64,000 nucleotides of DNA from Bretschneidera sinensis (Eukaryota > Streptophyta > Magnoliopsida > Brassicales > Akaniaceae). The stretch is taken from the NCBI GenBank assembly GCA_023935145.1, contig CM043698.1, forward strand, positions 79,163,001 to 79,227,000, given 5' to 3'. Position numbers and translations under genes: made by a program. A model generated the notes under the pieces. The model was not told where the DNA came from and did not search any database. It worked only from the letters and a program-made list of their open reading frames with translations. Each line of letters opens with the position of its first letter. Positions within the stretch are counted from its first letter, which is position 1. Positions 56,401 to 64,000 of the stretch are shown here, in pieces.

Positions 56401-57686
56401 TGATAAGTGCTTAAATAGTCATATTTAAGCCCTCTAATTTACACTTGTTAGGCTCTTTGTTTATCTATTTTAGTAGATTCTATTTCATTTTCGTGTTTTA
56501 TGTGTTTTTCACAAGGCTTGGGCAAAAAGATGACATTTTGGAGCTTTAAGAGATGAAAAGTAAAGTTCTGCAAATCCAGCAAAGTGCGCTCGAGCGCACT
56601 TCCCTTGGGCATGAGCGCACAGGGCACGAGCGCATACTTAGAAGGCTCGAGCGAACTCATGTGCTCAAGCGCAGCCCGTATATGCTCGAGCGCACACACT
56701 CCAGAGGCGGCATAGCCAGATATGGAAAGAAGTCTTCGGACTCAAACAGGATATTAGGGTTTCGGGGCACCCTTAGGGCCTTATATATAGCCTTGTAAAA
56801 CACAGAAACCATACCTTTTATTTTGAGACTTGAAGTTGCAAGCTTAGGAGAGGAATTGACGACTCGTTTCCCGAGTCTTCTTCGGGTTTTATTTTTCTGT
56901 TTTTGTTTCATTATGGTTATAATGTTTAGTTCAACTAGCATGTGTAACTAAACTCTTATAGGGCTCGATTGAAGCCCTAGTTATGCTTTTCAACATATAT
57001 ATTCATTGATTACCTTTGCCTGTAACCATGTTATAATGCTTAACTTGATTAATACCTGTTTGTATTTAAATTCCTCATATGTATGTGTCTGATCAACTTA
57101 TGCATGTGGTATGGATTGGTTAGTTGAATCAATTTGGATGACCGAGTCCTAGGTTCAACAAAAGTAACAAAAGATATCCACACCGGATTCTTGGGTAAAT
57201 CAACATGAGAAACCGGGAACGGACCAAGCCCTAGGTCCCGTGTGGTTGCCAATCTCCACAGCCCTTATGCTCTCTTAAGGAACAACTCAGTATACACCCA
57301 TGCTGAATCCCTTAAGAGAGAAAAGAGTTAGAGTATACACCATGCCTAACTCGTTGCTTAGGGAGATCAATAGCCTAAGGTGTGGACCAAGCCCTTAGGT
57401 TGGCAACCATTAGGTATTCATAATAAGGCTAGAGCATTAGCACCTTACTTAGTGGGAAAGTGTAATTAGTGGTGGATATCGCAGCCCTATGTCCTTATCA
57501 TTATTAACTTCACACTTCACATTTATTTCTCTTTTTACTTTGGGAAACTAATTCTAAATCGAAATTCACCAATCCCTGTGAAAATAATCTCGAACTTGCA
57601 CATTATACTACCAATAACCTTGTGCACTTGCAAGTAAAATAAGTACGATTATTTACTTTTTTATTTAGGTAAATAAACGCACAACA
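56401..57686 (+). repeat. TE-G 3' LTR
   Basis: Pairs with 48292-49574. TATATATA at 56782-56789; the GC-rich island is at 56580-56705 and includes the perfect 16-nt palindrome GTGCGCTCGAGCGCAC at 56584-56599. Confidence 0.92.
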
Positions 57687-57691
57687 TTAAC

Positions 57692-58691
57692 ATGGCTACA
57701 TTGTTACCAGTTTTATTTAGAGCCTCAGTAAGAACGATGCAGAAACCACTCCAATCAGGTAGAGAGCTGGATGAAGTCGGTGTAGCATCAGTGGCTATAG
57801 CAGTAGCATTCTTTGGCTTAGAATAGAACCGATTGCGAGAGTCTCGATAGTGATATTGGTTCTCATTTGACTGATTTCTAGATGGAAGTTTAGGGCATTC
57901 TGCAAGATAATAACCTGGTTCTCTACAAACTTTACACAGGCGAGAAGGACATTTGAGTAATTCACGCCCTTGTGAATGACAATACCTGTAATATAAGGGC
58001 TTCTGGGATGGGTTTACCTTGGCAGCTGGTGTGACAAAAGCAACGGGTTCTGTAAGGGAAACATTTGTATGAGATCCTTGTAATATGGCAAGACGTGTTT
58101 CCTCACTGAGTAGATCAGAAAGGATGTCGTTTAGGGGAGTATCGTGCCCCGATGTAGGATTGAAGCTCGTACAGGTTCAAATTCCTCTCTCAAGCACATC
58201 AGGAATTGCATAATGCGTGTCTTAGTTCGGTACTTTCCATGAACATTAGCGTCTTTTGTGCATTCCCAAGTTAGCTCAGTGAGAGCTAACTGGTTCCACA
58301 CGGCAGTTTGTCCAGGTTCTTGGCGCATGCTATGAAAGGTGGAAAGAAGACGATACCGATTTAAGATGTCTGCCCTGGTGTAGCGGTGTTGGAGAAGATC
58401 CCAAGCTTCTTTAACTGTATGGAGTGTACTAGATTGAAGTTTGATTTTTGGGATAATAGTGGCAAGAAACCATGTAAGAATTTGGTGATTTTTACTATCC
58501 CAGTCCTCTAGACGGTCAACATATTTGACAGCATCTTCGTCGTCCTTCTTCTTGGGTTCAGTGATATCTCCAATTATGTAACGCCACAATTTTCGTCCAC
58601 GGAGGAAACCAAACATTTCTTGAGCCTACACAACATAAATAGATTCATCCAGAATAGTAGTAATAACCCAGGGTAAGTTCGATTCAGCCAT
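57692..58691 (-). pseudogene. gag: TE-E Gag
   Basis: On minus from the ATG at 58691 (MAES). An early stop near 58625, then the open segment 58616-58131: MFGFLRGRKLWRYIIGDITE, RLEDWDSKNHQILTWFLATI, VKEAWDLLQHRYTRADILNR and LTELTWECTKDANVHGKYRT. The copia Gag core (Retrotran_gag_3/UBN2 type) is complete. The C-terminal knuckle region near 57990-57880 reads CKVCREPGYYLAEC, with Tyr where His is expected. It continues into protease at 48286 across TE-G. Confidence 0.87.
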
Positions 58692-58699
58692 AAGCGCAA

Positions 58700-59165
58700 A
58701 AAGGAAGGGAAACCGATAAAAACCACAAAAAAATATAAAAGGAAGTATGTTCTGTGAGCCTCAAATCATAAAACGGACGTCGAAAGCAGAATCAGAATGT
58801 TGAAAAAGCCCAGAAACCGGTCCAACTTTGTAAAAAACCGGTCTAAAAATACCTGAACCGATCAAAGAGAAGTACCTCCAAGAAATCGGTGACGTGGTGG
58901 TCAAATGATGATGCGGTCAACGGGTGATGTGGTGCTGATGTGGCAATGATGTGGCACTGATGTGGTTTTTAGGGCTGACGTGGCAGCAGTGTGTCTGAAA
59001 CAGGAGCGACAGCGGAGATGACATCATTGGAGAATGAGACTCCGACTATAGTGATGACCCGACAGGTATAAAAAGAATATACTAGAAGTTTTTATGATGT
59101 GAAAGATCCACTAATAGTGGCAATCACATAGCATACTTAACTCTTAATATACCGAGAACCACTAT
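58700..59165 (-). other. TE-E 5' leader
   Basis: Non-coding sequence between primer site and gag. On minus it has repeated GCCACATCA and GCCACGTCA phrases also seen in the TE-H leader. No gene. Confidence 0.6.
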
Positions 59166-59178
59166 GGCTCTGATACCA
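59166..59178 (-). promoter_or_regulatory. TE-E primer binding site, initiator tRNA-Met
   Basis: TGGTATCAGAGCC on minus, directly against the 5' LTR. Confidence 0.88.
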
Positions 59179-59345
59179 TGTTAAATTTAAGAGAGAAAGT
59201 GAGACAATACAAAGAGGATAATTGTATTGAATGGTGTGATTTATTTACAAGGGAGTTATCCTATTTATACAAGCCAATAGGAGAGACAAAGCTATACACA
59301 ACCAATGTGGGACTAAACTAACTAAGTCCATATAATACATTAACA
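59179..59345 (-). repeat. TE-E 5' LTR
   Basis: Pairs with 39627-39779 and is followed by TGTAA. On minus it has TATAAATAGG (plus 59265-59274 region) and, like TE-H but not duplicated, the CCCACATTGGTTGTGTATAG block. Confidence 0.92.
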
Positions 59346-59350
59346 TGTAA

Positions 59351-59988
59351 TATGGGATCATAAAATTAAAGTTATTTGTGCTTTCCTTAATATGTTACTG
59401 TTTGTAACATCAAGTTTTTCTTTTCTTTTTTTTTTTTTTTTTTTTGTTTGTATGTGACAAATTGTTGGTCAGATAGTTATTATTCCCTTAACTGTGTGAA
59501 TTCACTAAACAATTACTAGATGAATTCTGCTGATTTAAGGCACACAATATGAGATGATATGCGGAACCTGGCAGGAAAATTATGTGTTTTCGATGGAATA
59601 TGAGAAAAACTTGGAAGTAATTCGATTTCAGAGATATAATAGTGTCATGTTCTAGCATCAAAATTAGCGTTCTATAAAATGGAAATCTTTCTGCTGGTTG
59701 CAAACGGGTTTTTATCCTGGGCAAATTACAGACAAGAATCCTGTTTACGGAGACATCTATGTTAATCTTCAAATATAATTATGAGTATATATGTACATTG
59801 AAAACAACAGATCAACATCTTCTTTGGTAGGGGGAATTTTTGGATCAATGCATTATTGGATGAGCAACGTCATTGGTGCATTGATCCAAAAATTTCTCTA
59901 GCTTACTGACCCAAGAACAATTGTTGTCTCATGCAAGATTGTACGATTCCATTTATTTTTTCACGGTCACAAAAATAAACATGCATTT
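59351..59988 (+). other. Host DNA between TE-E and TE-H
   Basis: Continuation of the host locus. Contains a poly-T run at 59418-59445 and a perfect inverted repeat at 59835-59894. The one antisense open frame here has no recognisable motif. Confidence 0.5.
59835..59894. repeat. Perfect 18-bp inverted repeat (hairpin)
   Basis: Arms 59835-59852 (AATTTTTGGATCAATGCA) and 59877-59894, separated by 24 nt, so the transcript of either strand would form a stem-loop. Could be a small MITE remnant, a small-RNA precursor or chance; nothing in the sequence decides. Confidence 0.85.
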
Positions 59989-60204
59989 TGTTAATGTATT
60001 ATATGGGCTTAGTCCCACATTGGTTGTGTATAGCTTTGCTTCTCCTATTAGCTTGTATAAATAGGATAATCCCACATTGGTTGTGTATAGCTTTACTTCT
60101 CCTATTAGCTTATATAAATAGGATAGCTCCCTTTGTAAGTAAATCACACCATTCAATACAATTCTTCTCTTTGTATTGTCTCACTTCCTCTCTTAAATTC
60201 AACA
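59989..60204 (+). repeat. TE-H 5' LTR with internal duplication
   Basis: TGTTAATGTATTATATGGGC to TTAAATTCAACA. A 57-bp unit (60014-60070) is tandemly repeated at 60071-60127, so TATAAATA occurs at 60056-60063 and 60113-60120. The TE-E LTRs have one copy. Confidence 0.92.
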
Positions 60205-60217
60205 TGGTATCAGAGCC
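60205..60217 (+). promoter_or_regulatory. TE-H primer binding site, initiator tRNA-Met
   Basis: TGGTATCAGAGCC immediately after the LTR. Confidence 0.9.
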
Positions 60218-60224
60218 ATAATGG

Positions 60225-60360
60225 TTCTCGGTATTTTAAGAGTTGAGTATGCTCTGTGATTGCCACTATTAGTGGATCCTTCACATCAGAAATTCTCGGT
60301 ATATTAAGAGTTGAGTATGCTCTGTGATTGCCACTATTAGTGGATCCTTCACATCAGAAA
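60225..60360 (+). repeat. 68-bp tandem duplication in the TE-H leader
   Basis: Copies 60225-60292 and 60293-60360 (TTCTCGGTATTTTAAGAGTT and onwards) differ at very few bases. TE-E has a single copy (on minus near 59165-59095). Confidence 0.9.
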
Positions 60361-60469
60361 AACTTTTAGTATATCCTTTTCATACCTGTCGGGTCATCAC
60401 TATAGTCGGAGTCTCATTCTCCATCGACATCATCTCTGCTGCCGCTTCTGTTTCAGAAACGCTGCTGCC

Positions 60470-60715
60470 ACGTTAGCCCTAAAAGCCACATCAGCGCCAC
60501 CTCACTGCCACCTCAGTGCCACGTCACCCGTTGACATCATCTCCGCTGCCGCTCCTGTTTCAGACACGCTGCTGCCACGGTAGCACCACATCAACAACAC
60601 GTCAGCACCACGATACTCGTTGACCACCACATCATCAGTTGACTGCCACGTCATCAGTTGACCGCCACATCACCGGTTGACTGCCACATCATCAGTTGAC
60701 CGCCACATCACCGGT
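60470..60715 (+). repeat. Short-phrase repeats in the TE-H leader
   Basis: GCCACATCATCAGTTGACC-type phrases, GCCACCTCA and CTGCTGCCACG occur many times. Non-coding; related phrases are in the TE-E leader. Confidence 0.75.
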
Positions 60716-60746
60716 TTCTTGGAGGTTCACCTTCCTCTTTGCTCCT

Positions 60747-61937
60747 ATGGCTGAATCGGATTTACCCCACCGACAGAGCACACACCAGAAGCCCTTATAT
60801 TGCAAGTATTGTCATTCACAATGGCATGAATTGCTCAAATGTCCTTCTCGCCTATGTAAAGTCTGCAGAGAACCGGGTCACTATCTTGCAGACTGCCCTA
60901 AACTTCCATCTGGAAATCAGTCAAATGGGAACCAATATCACTCTCGAGGCTCACACAATCGGTCATATTCCAAGCCAAAGAATATTGCTGCTGTAACCAC
61001 TGATGCTACACCAACTTCATCCAATTCTCCACCTGATTGGAGTGGTTTCTGCACCGTTCTTACCGAGGCTCTAAATAAAATCGGTAACAATATAGCCATG
61101 TCAACTACACCAGGTACATCCCGATGGTATTTCGATTCTGCTTGTTGCAATCACATGACTTCTGATGCCTCTATTTTTTCCTCTAAAACCTGTGATGAGC
61201 ATGCGCCTACTATTCACACTGCCAATGGATCAAATATGCTGGTCAGCCATACTGGACATGTTGATAGTTCTCATTTGTCTCTCCCTGACACATATTTAGT
61301 TCCTAATCTTACGCTTAACCTTATATCTGTTGGACAACTATGTGATCTTGGACTTGATGTGCATTTTTCTTCTACTGGTTGTCGTGTGCAGGACCCTCAG
61401 ACAGGAAAACTCCTTGGAACCGGCCGTAAAGTTGGACGCCTCTTTGAGCTCACTCATCTCCAAGTCCCATCCTCACCATCACCAAATCAATCAGCCGCAT
61501 CCATCCCAGCACTCTCACCTGTGGAATTGTGGCACTCTCGGTTAGGTCATACTTCATCTAGCCCTCTACGTTCTCTTATTTCTAGTGGTCAGTTAGGTTC
61601 ACTTCAGCATGAGTCTTTTCATTGTATTCATTGTCAACTTGCAAAACAATCAGCTTTACCTTTTAATGAGAGTCAGTCTGTTTCTCTTGCACCTTTTGAT
61701 TTAGTACATTCTGACGTTTGGGGGCCTTCTCCTCATGCATCAATGGGTGGTGCTCGTTATTTTGTTATATTTGTGGATGACTATTCTCGTTATACTTGGT
61801 TGTTTCTTATGAAAAGCAGATCTGAACTCTTTCAAATATATTCTGATTTTTCTTCTATGGTTCAAACTCAATTCTCTCGGAATATCAAAATTTTTCGTTC
61901 AGATAATGCAATGGAATATAAAGACGTGCTTTTCTAA
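60747..61937 (+). CDS. gag: TE-H Gag (core deleted), protease and integrase N-terminal half
   Basis: The ATG at 60747 is chosen because it matches the TE-E Gag start (MAES). After MAESDLP the frame jumps directly to HRQSTHQKPLYCKYCHSQWH, so the ~200-residue Gag core seen in TE-E is missing without loss of frame. The zinc knuckle CKVCREPGHYLADC is intact. Protease: WYFDSACCNHMTSDASIFSS (D-S-A in place of D-S-G). Gag-pre-integrase: LWHSRLGHTSSSPLRSLISS. Integrase core: VHSDVWGPSPHASMGGARYF, VIFVDDYSRYTWLFLMKSRS, FRSDNAMEYKD. It ends at 61937 by a 1-nt frameshift. Gag function is unlikely without its core. Confidence 0.85.
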   Translation: MAESDLPHRQSTHQKPLYCKYCHSQWHELLKCPSRLCKVCREPGHYLADCPKLPSGNQSNGNQYHSRGSHNRSYSKPKNIAAVTTDATPTSSNSPPDWSGFCTVLTEALNKIGNNIAMSTTPGTSRWYFDSACCNHMTSDASIFSSKTCDEHAPTIHTANGSNMLVSHTGHVDSSHLSLPDTYLVPNLTLNLISVGQLCDLGLDVHFSSTGCRVQDPQTGKLLGTGRKVGRLFELTHLQVPSSPSPNQSAASIPALSPVELWHSRLGHTSSSPLRSLISSGQLGSLQHESFHCIHCQLAKQSALPFNESQSVSLAPFDLVHSDVWGPSPHASMGGARYFVIFVDDYSRYTWLFLMKSRSELFQIYSDFSSMVQTQFSRNIKIFRSDNAMEYKDVLF

Positions 61938-64000
61938 ACCTACTTCACAAAAATGGCACGCTCCCCCACCGCTCGTGCCCTGGAACCTCCCAACAAAATG
62001 GACGAGCTGAACGCAAACATCGACATATTCTTGACACCGTTCGTGCTCTACTCATTTCGTCATCATGTCCTGAACGTTTCTGGGGTGATGCTGCATTCAC
62101 CGCAGTATACACAATCAATCGTGTCCCTTCCACTACAATCCAAAATCAATCTCCATTCGAGCGCCTTTTCGGTAAACCTCCTGATTACTCTAACCTCAGA
62201 GTCTTTGGTTGCGCTTGTTTTGTTCTTCTCAAACCACATGAACACAACAAATTACAACCAAGGGCTCATCTGTGTTGTTTCATTGGATATGGTATTGAAC
62301 ATAAGGGGTATCGATGCTGGGATCCTATTTCTAAAACTCTTCGTATCTCTCGTCATGTCATTTTTTGGGAACATCAAATGTTCTCTTCGTTACGGTCATT
62401 TGACATATCAACCATCACTAACTCTAGATTCTTTACTGATCCATCTATTAAGTTATTTCCTGAGAATCCAGTTTCAGGTACTGTTGAGTCCACCTCCGAA
62501 TCACCAGCTGATATCACCCCTTCCGTTCCAGAACCACCAGTTGATCCTACCTCTCCAGACCCAGACCCAGTTCCAGCTCCAGAACCATCAGCTGACCTCA
62601 CCTCTCTGACTCAATCGGTCGTGCCCGAGGATATTCCTATGTCTGATGAGTCTGCACTGACTCCCTCTGAGAGCCATCCTCCAGATCACCCCCGCAGATC
62701 TACTAGGGTAACTCACCCCCCTTCTCATCTTGCTGATTACCATTGTGATTATCATTGTTTTTCCACTATACTTCATCTGCATGAGCCTCAATCCTATAAG
62801 GAGGCTAGTACTAATCCTCTTTGGCAGAAAGCAATGGATGAAGAACTTCAGGCCCTAGCTAAAACTCATACATGGGATATTGTTGATCTACCCGCTGGAA
62901 AAACTCCTATTGGGTGCAAATGGGTGTTTAAGATCAAGACACTTTCTGATGGCTCTATTGAACGATATAAAGCCCGACTTGTTGCCAAGGGATTTGCTCA
63001 GGAATATGGCATTGACTATGAAGAGACATTTGCTCCAGTGGCGAGGCTCACATCTGTCCGTACACTCATTGCTGTCGCCGCCATTCGAAGATGGACTTTA
63101 TTTCAAATGGATGTCAAAAATGCATTTCTGAATGGGGAACTTCTTGAGGAAGTCTATATGCATACACCTCCCGGCTTGGATGCCACTCGAAACAAAGTTT
63201 GTCGCCTTCGTCGTGCCTTATATGGTTTAAAACAAGCTCCACGTGCCTGGTTTGCCAAATTCAGCACTACCATTCATCAGTTTGGGTTCACACCGAGTGC
63301 TCATGATTCGGCTCTGTTTATCCGCCATACTGCCAATGGTATTATCCTTCTTTTACTGTACGTGGATGATATGGTTATTACTGGAGATGATCCACATGGT
63401 ATTTCTGAACTCAAAAAGTTTCTCAGTGGCCAATTCGAGATGAAAGATCTTGGCGTGCTCACCTATTTTCTTGGCCTCGAAGTCTCATCTAATTCTGATG
63501 GATTTTTTCTCTCTCAGGCCAAATATGCCTCGGACCTCCTTTCCAAGGCTGGGATCACTGACTCAACCACTGCCACTACTCCTCTCAAGCCGAATGTCAG
63601 ACTTACCCCACTCGATGGTTCACCTCTTCAGGATGCCACTCTATATCGTCAACTGGTTGGAAGTCTTGTATATCTTACTGTCACTCGCCCTGACATTGCC
63701 TATGCCGTTCATCAGGTCAGTCGGTTCTTGTCCGCTCCTCGGACCACCCATTACTCGGCTGCTCTTCGCATTCTTAGGTACGTCAAGGGTATTTTATTTC
63801 ATGGGCTTCATTTCTCAGCACAGTCTGCCCCCGTTTTACAAGCCTATTCTGATGCCGATTGGGCCGGAGACCCCACCGACAGACGTTCAACCACTGGTTA
63901 CTGTTTCTTTTTGGGCAATTCTCTCATTTCCTGGCGTAGTAAGAAACAAACTGTGGTTGCTCGCTCCAGTACTGAAGCTGAATATCGTGCCATGGCTGAT
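61931..64000 (+). CDS. pol: TE-H integrase C-terminal half, reverse transcriptase and RNase H (open to window end)
   Basis: A continuous frame of about 690 codons with no stop: LNLLHKNGTLPHRSCPGTSQ, QQNGRAERKHRHILDTVRAL, FWGDAAFTAVYTINRVPSTT, NLRVFGCACFVLL, a Pro/Ser-rich linker, LWQKAMDEELQALAKTHTWD, RYKARLVAKGFAQEYGIDYE, ETFAPVARLTSVRTLIAVAA, WTLFQMDVKNAFLNGELLEE, LRRALYGLKQAPRAWFAKFS, active site LLLYVDDMVITGDD (YVDD 63359-63370), YRQLVGSLVYLTVTRPDIAY, SDADWAGDPTDRRSTTGYCF and VARSSTEAEYRAMAD at the edge. All catalytic blocks are conserved. It starts in a different frame from the upstream part because of the break near 61925. Confidence 0.92.

Larger units (their letters stand above)
48292..57686 (+). 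mobile_element. TE-G: Athila-type Ty3/gypsy element
   Basis: LTRs 48292-49574 and 56401-57686. The flanks CTGAC (48287-48291) and TTAAC (57687-57691) appear to be a diverged target duplication; the uninterrupted homologous site in TE-H reads TTGAC on the same strand, so each copy has one transition. Order: LTR, tRNA-Asp-type primer site, gag, partial protease, RT, RNase H, integrase, 1.5 kb non-coding, PPT, LTR. No env-like ORF was recognised. Confidence 0.9.
39627..59345 (-). mobile_element. TE-E: Ty1/copia element carrying TE-F and TE-G
   Basis: Short LTRs (39627-39779 and 59179-59345) with the duplication TGTAA at 39622-39626 and 59346-59350. Without TE-F and TE-G it is about 5.0 kb. Minus order: LTR, initiator-Met primer site, gag, protease, integrase, RT, RNase H, PPT, LTR. 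It is the same family as TE-H (near-identical protease, integrase and RT motifs) but in opposite orientation and more decayed. Confidence 0.93.
59989..64000 (+). mobile_element. TE-H: young Ty1/copia element, runs past the window end
   Basis: 5' LTR 59989-60204, primer site, leader, shortened gag, protease, integrase, RT and most of RNase H, all on plus. The 3' LTR lies outside. It is the same family as TE-E but much better preserved: only one frame break from gag to the window end, plus a gag deletion. It may be a relatively recent copy. Confidence 0.93.

Noticed and set aside
59416..59446. Poly-T run as a SINE or retroposed cDNA tail
   Set aside because: No retroposed body, pol III boxes or target duplication next to it; treated as low complexity.
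1..64000. A novel defence, metabolic or secretion gene cluster
   Set aside because: All well-supported coding sequence is retrotransposon-derived apart from one decayed host gene; no cluster logic is present.

Overview
This is nuclear DNA of a flowering plant, probably a eudicot. It is AT-rich and intron-bearing, and nearly all of it is Ty3/gypsy and Ty1/copia LTR retrotransposons of plant-specific lineages whose primer sites match plant tRNA-Asp or initiator tRNA-Met. The species cannot be named from the sequence. There is no prokaryotic operon, rRNA gene, tRNA gene or CRISPR array.

Layout. Positions 1-1260 hold the 5' part of a broken copia element on the minus strand. Positions 1262-3003 look like a host intron carrying a short tRNA-derived SINE. 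A host coding exon starts at 3004 and is cut at 3697 by a Tat-type Ty3/gypsy element, TE-A (3698-36594, minus). It resumes at 36600 and runs, decayed, to beyond 39387. TE-A is interrupted twice: by a solo LTR, TE-B (10304-23350), which itself holds a nearly intact Athila-type element, TE-C (10741-22440, minus), and by a second Athila-type element, TE-D (24884-34038, plus). Downstream in the host locus lies a copia element, TE-E (39627-59345, minus), interrupted by another copia element, TE-F (41820-47121, minus), and by a third Athila-type element, TE-G (48292-57686, plus). After 640 bases of host DNA a young copia element of the TE-E family, TE-H (59989 to past the window end, plus), begins.

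Nearly every insertion is supported by 5-bp target duplications: CTTGT for TE-A, GGGTG for TE-B, TACAC for TE-C, CCAAC for TE-D, TGTAA for TE-E and GATGA for TE-F. TE-G has a diverged pair. Removing the nested copies leaves about 10.7 kb for TE-A and about 5.0 kb for TE-E. The order of events is host gene, then TE-A, then TE-B and TE-D, then TE-C. Independently, TE-E came before TE-F and TE-G, and TE-H is separate.

How the parts work. Each autonomous-type element encodes Gag and Pol (protease, reverse transcriptase, RNase H, integrase) between LTRs. Most copies are disabled: TE-D and TE-G lack the protease active-site segment, TE-F lacks the reverse-transcriptase catalytic core, and TE-H lacks the Gag core although its pol frame stays open to the window end. 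Two elements carry an extra gene. TE-A has an antisense ORF with its own TATA box and a probable intron, next to two families of ~50-bp tandem repeats. TE-C has a sense env-like ORF after integrase, preceded by a promoter-like block that resembles the element's own LTR U3. The host gene, of unrecognised function, is a pseudogene in this window.
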